A stretch of 40,321 bases of DNA from a virus, in IMG/VR virus record IMGVR_UViG_3300005853_000017, positions 1 to 40,321 of that record, one strand, 5' to 3'. A program made the position numbers and the translations under genes. Of the stretch, positions 22,895-32,500 are shown piece after piece; position 1 is the stretch's first letter, and each line of letters opens with the position of its first letter. The notes beneath the pieces are model-generated. The model was not told the DNA's origin, made no database searches, and saw nothing but the letters and a program-made list of their open reading frames with translations.

Positions 22895-22907
22895 TATATT
22901 TATCTCT
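22895..22907 (+). promoter_or_regulatory. Leaderless -10 box before 22908
   Basis: TATATT (22895-22900), then exactly 7 nt and ATG 22908, with no Shine-Dalgarno. The same geometry as at 6223, 6892 and 9842. Confidence 0.55.
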
Positions 22908-23882
22908 ATGCTACAAGCGTTGGCTAAGTTATTGACAAGTAAGAAAGCTTTAGCAACTTTAGGCGGTGCGGGTGCCTTAGGTGGTGTTTATCTTTTAGGA
23001 AGAAGCTCAGACACCGAAGAAAAGTCTAAAGATATAAAGCTCAAAAACGAAACTTCACAACCTGCTACTTCAACTACTACTAAAACCAAATCTCATAAAG
23101 CAACAGTAAAACCAACGGCACCTCAAGTTGAACAAACTCAAAACGAGAAACAACAGACTACTCCAACTGTAGGTGCATTTTTGCCTGAACTGTTGCGACT
23201 ATACGAATTGTCAAACCTGCTTGCTCATCAATACGAACAAGACGCAAAAGCTTATTATCAAGTTTTTCAAGAATATTCAGAAAAACTTGAGAAGCTTGTG
23301 CCTTATATTGCCTTAGATTTATCCAAAACTCCGCTTGGTATGAAAACTGGCTTAGATTTGCCAGAAATAATGCATACCTTTCTCAAATACTATCCGTGGG
23401 ATTTTGTAAAACAGAACTTTCCAAAACTTCTATCTGGCTACTACATTCTCAAAGCAAATAGACACGAAGATTTATCCAGATATACGATTGAAGATTTAAT
23501 TACGGTAGCAGACAATCCAGCACTTGCACAAGCTACAGACCAAAACTGGTTAAGCTTAATTTCAAACTATGCAGAGAACTACAAACTCGTCATGCAATCA
23601 GTTCTTGACCAGATAGGCAAGCTGAAAGACTTCTATACATACAGACTGAACGTTCTAAAAACGCAAGCAGATATGATAGAAAGTATTACCAAGGCTATAA
23701 TGAACGAAGAAAAGCTTAACTTTGAAAAGTGGCTAAAAACTTTTAATGCTTATAGCCAGCACTGGGAAAGAATGCAAGATGTTGCACGAGGTTGGGAAAG
23801 TTTAAACCTGAGAAGACAGCAACTTGAATTAAAACAGCAACAACAATTTGCTCCTCTTATTCAAATAAAGAAGGAGAAGTGA
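22908..23882 (+). CDS. Internal virion protein candidate with N-terminal hydrophobic segment (324 aa)
   Basis: A Gly/Ala/Leu hydrophobic segment (ALATLGGAGALGGVYLLG, about 14-31), a Thr/Lys/Gln low-complexity linker (about 35-85), then a helical domain to the C-terminus that ends in QLELKQQQQFAPLIQIKKEK. No enzyme motif. It sits between two large helical proteins, so a middle-sized member of a three- or four-protein ejection set is likely. Leaderless geometry at its start; only 1 bp before the next gene. Confidence 0.65.
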   Translation: MLQALAKLLTSKKALATLGGAGALGGVYLLGRSSDTEEKSKDIKLKNETSQPATSTTTKTKSHKATVKPTAPQVEQTQNEKQQTTPTVGAFLPELLRLYELSNLLAHQYEQDAKAYYQVFQEYSEKLEKLVPYIALDLSKTPLGMKTGLDLPEIMHTFLKYYPWDFVKQNFPKLLSGYYILKANRHEDLSRYTIEDLITVADNPALAQATDQNWLSLISNYAENYKLVMQSVLDQIGKLKDFYTYRLNVLKTQADMIESITKAIMNEEKLNFEKWLKTFNAYSQHWERMQDVARGWESLNLRRQQLELKQQQQFAPLIQIKKEK

Positions 23883-23883
23883 G

Positions 23884-26800
23884 ATGGACTGGAACAAGAT
23901 ACTCAAACAAGCCAGCATATCTATTGAAAAAAGTATTTCGGACTTGTTTGATGCAACGCACCAACTAACTCGTAGTATTGTTCCATCGGCAAAACAAATT
24001 AATGACTTTACAAAGAAACATCTCGGTTTCAAAGCTTTCGCTTATGCACCATCAAGCTACGATACTCCGCAAGAACTTGCAAAGCAAACTAAACAGATTA
24101 TAAATCTCGGATTTTCAGGATATGCTTCAGATTTTGTTAAAACTCTCAAAGAAACTGGCGATACAAATGCTTTACAAGATGTTGCAAACTTTCTATCAAA
24201 GAAACTTCAAAACGCTATCGCAAACAGAAAGTTTGACCAAGTTGCGTATCTCTCTGCGGTAGCTGAACAGCTTGACCCAAATTTCAGAGATACTTTGAAA
24301 AAGTATTTAACCACCACAAAGCAAAACGGCGAGTTGTTGTATGAAGCTATAGAAAAAGCAAGAGAAAAAGTGAATTCTATAGAACACGCAACTTTAGCTT
24401 TGAACTTAGCATCACTTGGATTTGGAATAGGTAGTTTTTTATCAAGACCTTTCTTAGCTCCGTGGATAAGACTTACAATAGAAAGTCTTACTGCTGGCAC
24501 TCTTGCTGGTAGTGTTGTAGGTGAAATGGTAAAAGCACAAACACAAGGCAGGAACCCGCTTACTGCTTTATTTGATTTGCCAAATCTTGCTGTTGCTTAT
24601 GATTTGATTAAATCTGTTAGAACCGCACCAAAGACTATACAAAGCACCACTGCTAAGCTTATTCTTGATAAACCTACAGAAGAACTAATACCAGAAATCA
24701 TAGCTGACATGACACCTTCTTTTAAAACAAAACTTCAAATTTCACAAGACCTTGAACAGGTAAAGTCAGCTTTAACCTTTGTAAATAAGTCTTTTACTAC
24801 TGGAGAAAAGTTTGACGATAACATTCTTCAGACTTTTTATAGACATGCTGGGTTAAAATCTGCGGTCGCATTTCATAGAATGGTATCTGCTTTCTCTCAC
24901 GATATGAAACTTGCATCCGAGTTTTCTGCTGTAGCGAAATACATCTATAACAAAGACAGTGTCAAGGAAGCCTTGAAAAGATACATAAGAGAAGACGGTT
25001 CCATCAAAGTCAATGCTAACGAGGTAGAAAGAATTCTGTTGGACTTGTCAAAACAAGACCGTGAGATTTACAACTATCTTGCTTTGCAAAGAACAACGAG
25101 CTTGTTGCATGCTATCAACAGAGCTTTAGAAGACGGAGCTGAAGTGATACATATCAGAAGAGCTGGGGAACGTGAGGTTATACATACATTTAACATCTTG
25201 GAAACAAAGGTAGATGAAATTATTAAACCAATCTTTGAAGAGATGGACAAAGGACACAAACTTGTTTTAACTTGGTCTAACAAAGCAGAAAACAAACCTG
25301 CGTATATGATACTCAAACCTGCATATCATCCAAGCTATGATAACTTCATAATTCTCAAGGCGGAGCCATTAATAGTTGCCACAGAAGAAGGCAAAATTTT
25401 TGATGAACTTCTACCACAATTGAAGAAGTTCTACACAGATGAAGAGCTTGAAGAGTTGCGAAAGATTGTTGGAAACAGAAAAATAGATTTGCTTGAAGAT
25501 GAATACTTTAGCATACCATATCACAACATTACTACAAGCAGAGAGTTTGTGAATGGTGTCCTGAGGGACAAACTTGGAGATTATAAAGCAGAATTTATAC
25601 ACGGTAAATTTACTATTTACGACAACGCCACAATCTTTCCACACAAACTTGAAAAAGAAGCAGAAAAGCTTGAGGAACTGAAAAGTATATTAGAAAACGA
25701 ACTAAGAGCCGACATTTTAAGAATGATTGAAATCGCTGATGGACTTGACGATAAAGCTGTTCAAAAAATTATAGAAGCTTTACAAAAAGCTGAGTATGTA
25801 GAAACAAAGCTTACAAACATTGCAGGCACCTTGGAAGAGCTGGCTTTTAAACAAGCACCAGAGATGCACAGAGAAGGCAAAGGTTTTGCTATACTGTTCA
25901 AAGATTATGACAGCTTTGTAGATTACGCTTCTTCAAAAGTATGGAGTAGATTGTATCCAAACCTTGCTGGTATTAAAAGCATACGAATTTTAAAATCCTT
26001 TATAGAAAACAAGCCTAAAGAACAATGGACTGATTTACAAAGACTTGTTGATGACTTCATAAAAACGCTTGAATACAAAACAGGTAATGAGTTAGTTGAT
26101 GCTTTGAAAACATTTAGCAGATACGTTGGCTCCGTTTATACAATGTTCAACATACCTATCACCGTTGCAAACTATGGGCAATACCTTGCTATAGCCTCTG
26201 CGTTGTTCCCAAGCTTGAAGCTGTTTTCAACCGCATCGCTAAAACACCTGATAGATGAACTAAAAATAGCTTACAGAGAAGCAGGTATAAGACACGGGCT
26301 TTACAAATACCACGCTTTGAACCCGTTTGTGCCTTTGGCTGAAGGTCTTATTCGTTCATCAATCCGAGCTACCATTGAGGATGAAGCTGGATTTAAAGCT
26401 GTGATAGATGACTTGGCAAGATTTATTACAAAGTTCAACCAAAAAGATGTTGAAGCGGTAGCGAAAGAGCTGTATGACTTTTACAAGCTGAACAAAGAGC
26501 TGCTTGTAGATGATTTGGAAAGAATGATAATCGGAGGAGACTTGCGAACACTAAACAATCTGTTTATAAGATTTGGTTCTCTTAGTGCTAACACACTTGA
26601 GGCAGTAATTTCGTGGTATAGATTTGTGTTCTCTCCTCTTTCACTTGGCTTACAATCTGCACATAAACTTCTTACAGACCTAAGTAGAGGAGATATTAAA
26701 TCACTCGGTAAAGGTCTTGCGATGTCTTCGCTACTCGCTTTTACTGTTGGAACTCAAGCGGTTCCTTACTTTACTCCTGCTGAAGTAGGATATAGCTTAG

Positions 26801-27843
26801 CAAAAGATGTAGCAAACCTCATAGCAAACACGCTCGGCGTAGAAACTCCTGAAATACTTGACGAGAAGAATTTAGGCTATGCTATAACAAAGAGAATTCT
26901 TGGTTCCTTCGGTATAGAAGTGCTTGACCCGAAATCAAAGTATTACCTCTTTGAAGCGTCTGGGAGAGAAGTGGCAAAACACCTTGCTGGACAAGAACTC
27001 ATTGGAGATAGTAGAGCTTGGAGTATTGTAGAAAGAGGTTTAAACGTTCTGCGTATGCTGACGAATGTAAGTGAGACTGGACTTGTTTCTCCAAGTGCTA
27101 TGGCATATGATTTGACTTTGTTCTCACCAGTGATAGAACTTGGTAAAAACCTTATTAAGGAATTGTGGTCTGTAAATCGTGGAGACAAGACTTACGGTGA
27201 TGTGCTTTTGAGAATGCTCCCTAATCTCATTCCAGCAGGTCGTAGAATGCTTGCTTTGATAGAAGGCAAACCACTTGTGAAGAGCAATTACGGTGATTTG
27301 AGAGAGTTTTACGGAGAAGCTAAGCATCTATCTGAACAAGATTTCTATACTACACTCGGACTTAGCTGGTATCTTGGATACTTGGCTACTTTCTTTGACG
27401 GTGTTTATACAAACTTCTTCTTTGATAGCTTAGCTAACTGGTTTGACATAGAACCTGAAAAGTTCAAGAGACCAAAAGAAGCCGAGTATTACAAAGTTAT
27501 AAACTTGCGAGACACGAAGCAATTGCAAGACGCTAACGAGTTGAAGTATATGATTGCGATGTTTAAGCATGCTGATGATGAAGGAAAGAGGTTTATACTT
27601 GATAGAATGCACAGACTTGTTGAGAATAGCTTGTTGAGTAGGTCAAAGAATTTGCAAACTATTTTGAAGAACTTTGATAAGCAGTTTGAGAAGAAAGAAG
27701 AAATACTAAAGAACTATGTAGAATTTTACAACTTCGCAAGACAATACCTCACTCCAGAAAGCCAAGCATACCTTGACCAACGAGTGAAATTGCTTATAGA
27801 TATATACAGATTAGCTAAACAACAACGAGGTGATGAGGAATGA
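23884..27843 (+). CDS. Giant internal virion / DNA-ejection protein candidate (1319 aa)
   Basis: Largest structural gene. Almost entirely helical, with an Ala/Gly-rich hydrophobic part near residues 170-215 (LALNLASLGFGIGSFLSRPF...LTAGTLAGSVVGEMV) and further amphipathic segments (VYTMFNIPITVANYGQYLAIASALFP, about 755; SSLLAFTVGTQAVPYF, about 950). Length and composition resemble T7 gp16-type proteins that thread DNA through the envelope. I see no convincing transglycosylase or protease site. AAGGAG upstream; the stop overlaps the next start (ATGA). It may instead be a tail-associated tape-measure-like protein, but the short-tail gene set argues against that. Confidence 0.65.
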   Translation: MDWNKILKQASISIEKSISDLFDATHQLTRSIVPSAKQINDFTKKHLGFKAFAYAPSSYDTPQELAKQTKQIINLGFSGYASDFVKTLKETGDTNALQDVANFLSKKLQNAIANRKFDQVAYLSAVAEQLDPNFRDTLKKYLTTTKQNGELLYEAIEKAREKVNSIEHATLALNLASLGFGIGSFLSRPFLAPWIRLTIESLTAGTLAGSVVGEMVKAQTQGRNPLTALFDLPNLAVAYDLIKSVRTAPKTIQSTTAKLILDKPTEELIPEIIADMTPSFKTKLQISQDLEQVKSALTFVNKSFTTGEKFDDNILQTFYRHAGLKSAVAFHRMVSAFSHDMKLASEFSAVAKYIYNKDSVKEALKRYIREDGSIKVNANEVERILLDLSKQDREIYNYLALQRTTSLLHAINRALEDGAEVIHIRRAGEREVIHTFNILETKVDEIIKPIFEEMDKGHKLVLTWSNKAENKPAYMILKPAYHPSYDNFIILKAEPLIVATEEGKIFDELLPQLKKFYTDEELEELRKIVGNRKIDLLEDEYFSIPYHNITTSREFVNGVLRDKLGDYKAEFIHGKFTIYDNATIFPHKLEKEAEKLEELKSILENELRADILRMIEIADGLDDKAVQKIIEALQKAEYVETKLTNIAGTLEELAFKQAPEMHREGKGFAILFKDYDSFVDYASSKVWSRLYPNLAGIKSIRILKSFIENKPKEQWTDLQRLVDDFIKTLEYKTGNELVDALKTFSRYVGSVYTMFNIPITVANYGQYLAIASALFPSLKLFSTASLKHLIDELKIAYREAGIRHGLYKYHALNPFVPLAEGLIRSSIRATIEDEAGFKAVIDDLARFITKFNQKDVEAVAKELYDFYKLNKELLVDDLERMIIGGDLRTLNNLFIRFGSLSANTLEAVISWYRFVFSPLSLGLQSAHKLLTDLSRGDIKSLGKGLAMSSLLAFTVGTQAVPYFTPAEVGYSLAKDVANLIANTLGVETPEILDEKNLGYAITKRILGSFGIEVLDPKSKYYLFEASGREVAKHLAGQELIGDSRAWSIVERGLNVLRMLTNVSETGLVSPSAMAYDLTLFSPVIELGKNLIKELWSVNRGDKTYGDVLLRMLPNLIPAGRRMLALIEGKPLVKSNYGDLREFYGEAKHLSEQDFYTTLGLSWYLGYLATFFDGVYTNFFFDSLANWFDIEPEKFKRPKEAEYYKVINLRDTKQLQDANELKYMIAMFKHADDEGKRFILDRMHRLVENSLLSRSKNLQTILKNFDKQFEKKEEILKNYVEFYNFARQYLTPESQAYLDQRVKLLIDIYRLAKQQRGDEE

Positions 27844-28040
27844 GTGAGATTTTAGGTGTTTTTAATTCTGTATTCAATGTGGTAAGTTTTGTGCTTGTGG
27901 TATTGCTTATACCTTTGATAAAATTTTTGATAGATTTGCGATTGAAGATTGAACGCATTGAGCTTCTGCTTGATATAATACTGAAAGACGTTGAGAAGCT
28001 AAAAAAGGAGGTTTGGAATGGAGAAGAGAGTGAGGATTAA
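27840..28040 (+). CDS. Small membrane coiled-coil protein (66 aa)
   Basis: Membrane segment (FNVVSFVLVVLLIPLIKFLI, about 12-31) followed by a heptad-like charged helix (LRLKIERIELLLDIILKDVEKLKKEV). Layout like 11613-11921 and like some phage accessory holins. It overlaps the giant protein gene by 4 bp and the next gene by 23 bp. Function unknown; a second holin or an ejection accessory is possible. Confidence 0.65.
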   Translation: MSEILGVFNSVFNVVSFVLVVLLIPLIKFLIDLRLKIERIELLLDIILKDVEKLKKEVWNGEESED

Positions 28041-28269
28041 GGTTGGTAATGCTGTAGTTGAAATGCCAGAAAATGTAGCTTTACAAAATCCGTATTATCG
28101 GGCACTGCTACAACAAGGTAGCAAGGAAACGCCTCAGACAGAAGCTCAAACGCCTTCTTCTGATACGGAGACAGAAGAGAAACAGGATTTTGTGGTATTT
28201 TCTGAACAAACTTTACCTCATAGAACCCAGCAGAGAGGTAGAAGGAGAAAGGACGCTGAAGAGAAATGA
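28018..28269 (+). CDS. Small Gln/Glu/Arg-rich protein (83 aa), last gene of the late operon
   Basis: AAAAGGAGG lies just before ATG 28018. N-terminal strand-like part (RVRIKVGNAVVEMPENVALQNPYYRALLQQ), then low-complexity Thr/Glu/Gln and a basic end (RTQQRGRRRKDAEEK). Function unknown. Most of the gene (233 bp) is antisense to the 3' part of the minus-strand nuclease gene, so one stretch of DNA appears to encode two proteins at the meeting point of the two transcription directions. Confidence 0.55.
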   Translation: MEKRVRIKVGNAVVEMPENVALQNPYYRALLQQGSKETPQTEAQTPSSDTETEEKQDFVVFSEQTLPHRTQQRGRRRKDAEEK

Positions 28270-28408
28270 CGATAAAGTCTGGAAAACCTTTAAAGACAGT
28301 GCTGTAGATTTTGATTGACTTCGCAAAAATCTTGTTCTTAAGTAGTTTGTATATGTCTTTCTCCTTCTTCGCTTTGAACTTAAACTCTGCTTGATAAACT
28401 TCTCTCAA
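28037..28408 (-). CDS. PD-(D/E)xK nuclease, VRR-NUC-like
   Basis: 123 residues with a compact nuclease pattern: FKGFPDFIVIS (PD, first metal aspartate, about 39-49), FYEVKF (E-x-K, about 62-67) and SLLSPYQKKAFELL (Q in the helix after the core, about 78-91), then CYLVVAVP. These occur in the order and spacing of VRR-NUC/Holliday-junction-type nucleases that cut branched or flap DNA. Role probably in resolving replication or packaging intermediates. TTG start at 28408 with AGAGGTG upstream; the start overlaps the upstream gene by 29 bp. Confidence 0.7.
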   Translation of the reverse strand: MREVYQAEFKFKAKKEKDIYKLLKNKIFAKSIKIYSTVFKGFPDFIVISLQRPFSFYLSAGFYEVKFVQKIPQNPVSLLSPYQKKAFELLSEAFPCYLVVAVPDNTDFVKLHFLAFQLQHYQP

Positions 28409-28682
28409 GTTTTTTCACCTCTCTTTGCTTTAAATTAAGCACTTTTGCGATAATTTCGTCAGGCACACCGAGTTCTTTTGCTTTACGGATATACTCTGCT
28501 TTTTGTTCTATAGGTAAAGTTCTGAGCTTCTTTCTAAGCAATCTGGTTTTAATGCTTGACCTCTCAAGCTTTTCTTTCCAGAGAATAGGTGCTATATTAC
28601 GAGGATAATCTCCGACTATGTTTGCAATTTCGTTGATAGTTAAGTAAAGTTCAGTGTAAAGCTTTTTTACAAGTTCTTCCAC
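28380..28682 (-). CDS. Helix-turn-helix-like DNA-binding protein candidate (100 aa)
   Basis: 100 residues, basic. An HTH-like segment near the N-terminus (LYLTINEIANIVGDYPRNIAPILWKEKL, about 12-39) and a second helical segment (LGVPDEIIAKVLNLKQREVKKLERSL, about 71-96) with the spacing of another HTH. Two HTHs with a basic linker could bind promoters or ends; a small terminase or late regulator are options. Overlaps both neighbours. Confidence 0.55.
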   Translation of the reverse strand: MEELVKKLYTELYLTINEIANIVGDYPRNIAPILWKEKLERSSIKTRLLRKKLRTLPIEQKAEYIRKAKELGVPDEIIAKVLNLKQREVKKLERSLSSRV

Positions 28683-29533
28683 AGCTTAGCCTCCTGCTTA
28701 GTTATATCATAATTCGCCCACAAAACTTCAACAGCTTTTGGTCTTTCTTTAGCTTGATTATACATTGTTATTCCGTATAAATGCTTAACCGCTGGAACTT
28801 CAAGTCTGAAGAAATCTTTCAGTTCCTCATCGTAAAGCGGGTTTGCATATCCAGATAAAAGCCACTTTGCTTTTGCTTGTTTTAGAATATTAAGTAGGTC
28901 TTTGTGGTCTCGTTCTGAAAAGTCTGTGTTGTAGTAATGTTCCGTGTCATAATAAGGTGGGTCTAAATAAATAAAAGCATTTTCTCTATGTGCTACTTTA
29001 TTAAGTAAATCACGAAAATCCAAACTCTCTATTAGAACATTTTTAAGTCTATTGTGTATTTGTTCTAACTCAGATAAAGCGTTGAAAAACATTTTTGCTT
29101 CGTTTTTCTTATGTTTATAAGAAAGTCTAAACGAAGAAGAATTTATTTTACCTGAAAAATTTACTCTTAACAAATAGTAAGTCTTAACAGCCAAATCAAC
29201 ATCTCCCAACTTTGATATTTTTGCATTGCGAAAATCTTCAAAAAATTGCTTTTCTAAAGCACGAGAATAAACAAGTCTATTAATCTTCTCATAAAACTCA
29301 TCAAATTTAAAAGCAACTACATAAAACAAGTTGGCAATTCGTTTATCGTAGTCATTGTAAATTTCTATAGGAGATAAAGGTTTATTTAACAGCACTTTAG
29401 CAGAACCGCCAAAAACTTCCACATACACTTCATGCTTTGGTATTAGTTTTAAAATCACATCAAGCATGTAGAACTTACCTCCTACATACGGGAAAAAGAC
29501 TAATTTACCCTTTCTCCCAAACTTCGCCAACAT
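28667..29533 (-). CDS. DNA adenine-N6 methyltransferase, D12 (Dam) class
   Basis: Transfers methyl from SAM to adenine in DNA. 288 residues from ATG 29533. Motif X FPYVGGK (14-20), SAM-binding EVFGGSAKVLL (39-49), catalytic DPPY (191-194), and the LSGYANPLYDEELKDFF block. I chose ATG 29533 because GTGGAGGAGCCAC stands before it; longer starts lie deeper in the replicase gene. It overlaps the replicase 3' end by 29 bp. No cognate restriction enzyme is near, so it probably protects viral DNA from host nucleases or marks it for replication or packaging. Target site unknown. Confidence 0.88.
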   Translation of the reverse strand: MLAKFGRKGKLVFFPYVGGKFYMLDVILKLIPKHEVYVEVFGGSAKVLLNKPLSPIEIYNDYDKRIANLFYVVAFKFDEFYEKINRLVYSRALEKQFFEDFRNAKISKLGDVDLAVKTYYLLRVNFSGKINSSSFRLSYKHKKNEAKMFFNALSELEQIHNRLKNVLIESLDFRDLLNKVAHRENAFIYLDPPYYDTEHYYNTDFSERDHKDLLNILKQAKAKWLLSGYANPLYDEELKDFFRLEVPAVKHLYGITMYNQAKERPKAVEVLWANYDITKQEAKLWKNL

Positions 29534-32500
29534 GTGGCTCCTCCACTTCAAGTTTTATTTTAGCAACTCTGTTGCCAAATTCTTCCGCTTTTTCAAGACA
29601 CCAGTCCCACGCTTCTTCCATCTTTTCTTTGATTAGCTTCGCCAAGTCTTGTGCATCTTTGCTGTCTGCTTCCACTACTATCTCATCATGCACAAGATTG
29701 ACTATCTTCAAGCTCGGTTCCTCCTGCTTTAACAATATTATAGCTTTTTTGAATAACTCCGCACCACTGCCTTGTATTTGATAGTTCAAGAGGTCTTGTG
29801 GTTTGTATGCTCGGTAGGTTCTGTTAAGCCATGTTTCGTTATCTACATACTCGTTGTATTTGAACCTTTCGTATGCTATCTGATGCTGTTCTGTGATTTT
29901 TGTGTAATATTTCTTCCACTTCTTAACAATCTCATAAGCTTGTTCTTCTGTGATGTTGATGCCGTTTGTAATACAGTGCTCCGCAAAGCCTCTTGGAGAA
30001 ATACCGTATATCAAACCGAAGTTTGCTGATTTGCCTATCTGCCTTTCTTCTTTACTTACTTCATCTATAGATTGCTTGTCAAACAGTATTGACGCTGTGA
30101 GTTTGTGAAGGTCTATGCCTTGCCTAAACGCTTCAATGAATTTCGGTTCATTCCAAATCACGCCCGCAAGTCTGAGTTCTATCTGCGGAAAGTCAGCTGT
30201 AATTAGTTTTTTGTCTTCTGTATCAAAGCCTATAAACTGTCTTAATCTGCGTGGAATTTGTTGAAGATTTATATCAGAACAAGACATTCTACCTGATGGT
30301 GCGGTGGTGGTAAAGAAGTTTCCGTAAATTCTACCGCCACTCTTCTTTGCAAGGTCATAGAGGTCTTTGGCAAAGGTTAAAGATTTTTCTATCTGCCTTG
30401 CTTCAAGCACCTTCTTAGCCATTTCGTTGCCTTGCAAAGCTAAGTCCATCAACACATCTTTTGATGAGCTATCTAATCCAAAGAACTTAGCGGTTTGTTT
30501 AGGTGAGTTATAATTGAAAGGAATTTCTTTTTGCATCTGGTTGCGGAGTTGGGTTAATCTGTATATCTCTTCTTCTAAAGCTTTAAGTTTCACTGGCATA
30601 CCGTGTTGCGATGTTTCTACAACAATTTTCTGTGCAGTTTGGTCAAGCTGATAAACAAGACTGTTTAATGTGCTTGACGAAAGCTGTTCGTAAAGCAGAT
30701 GCGGTATGTATGCATCAAGTGAGGCATAAAGTAGTTGCTGTTCGCTGAAAGTGTTATACATGTTCTGCTTGAAAGTTGTGCGAATTTTTGACTTGTCCAT
30801 CGGATATTCTATACCAAACAAATCTCGTGCCACATCATCAAGCCTAAAACCTTCACCTTTGGTTCCGTTTTGTCTGAACCTTTCGTAATGCTGAACCTTT
30901 ATCGCAAGCTGAACATCTACAATCTTCTTATCTTTGAGTTGTTCGTATGTATAACCAAGCACTCGCAAGTCAAAGTCCAAACCCCAGCCTCGTATTTCTG
31001 AGAATTTAAGTAGCCACTCTTTGAACCTTGTTGGTTTCTCTTTGAGAAGATTAAGACAATAGACTTTGCGTTCAAAGTGTGGTTGATAAATGCTTGCAAG
31101 GACTGGTCTATCCTCATCTGTCTCAAGGTCAAAGTATATCGGTTCATTAAACTTAGCTGGTATCTCATCAATGCTGTTGCAAAGCACTGGTTCCACTAAA
31201 GCTTTTGGTTGAGGTTTGAGAATTGATTTTTGTATGTTCATCATCTTAGGCGTGGTTAGTCCGTCTTCTCCTGCAAAATGTTCGTTCAACTCATCTTCTT
31301 CCTCTTCATCTTCCTCATCTTCTTCATTTTCATAATCAAACTCTTCTGTTGGTGGTAAGTCATCTGGTGGTGTATCATCGTCATCCCCTCCATTTGGTGG
31401 TAAGTCATCTGGTGGTGTATTATCATCGTTGTTATTGTTTAGAAAGTCTTTCAAGTCATCAAACTTAAAGCTTTCTACAAAAATACTATGCACTCTGCGG
31501 AGCCCTGCTTCACCGTGTATTGAAAGCATGAGTTCCGCAAAAACCTCAAGGATGCTTCTGTAGAGTTCTGGATAATGTTGCTTGATGTAGATTAGTCTTT
31601 CGTATTCTCTTGCTACCATTCCTTCAAACCAAGCGGGGTTGCGTCCTTCTACAAAAATGGAACCGAGATAAACATAACCTTTCTTACTTTCATAATATCT
31701 CATAAACAACATCTTCACATAAGGTTCTATATCCGTTGTTGGAACTTGCACACCAGCTACATCAATAAGTTTCTTCAAAGTCAAGCCTCTAATTGTTGTC
31801 TTCTTGATTGGATTATTTGATGCATTGTAGAGCCCGTCTGCAAGGTCTCTCAGATAATCAACTATCTTGCTTAGCTTGTTTTCTTCTTTTGGGAGAAGTG
31901 TATCATAGAATTTTGCAAGCACGTTGCGGATGTATTCTTCAAGTATTGCAAAAACTTCTGCTTTTTCTTCCTCAGACAAATCAAGAAATTCAAGAAATAC
32001 ATGAATTGAGGCAAAGATAAGTTTCAAATGATTGTCCAAAGACTTCACAATACCACGCAACGCCTTTGACTTTCTTTTATCAAATTCGTCTTTGAGTATC
32101 TCAACATCTTTGTAAAGCTGGGTTAAAGCCTCAATGTCTAAGTTGTTTTCAATAAAGTCTATTAGCTTGAAGATGTATCCGTGATTATACTTGAGAATTG
32201 GTAATAGTTCGCTTGTGTAGAAATCTATTAAAGCACTGTTCTTTTGCTTTGGTAGTTCATCAACATCAAGCACTATGCTTCTTCTGTATAGACCTTCTCT
32301 GTTTGCACAAAGCTTTTCTACAGACAAAGCGTTCTTCTCACCACTAAACACCACAGGCACCTGAATTGGATTAAACCGCTCATATGCTGTGTCTTTTGAG
32401 GCTTCGTTTGCTATTGCGTATATCATGTTTGCTACTTCTTCTTCTTTGTCTTTTCTCATTTTGAATTCATCAAGTGGGAGAGGCATACCTATATTACCAA

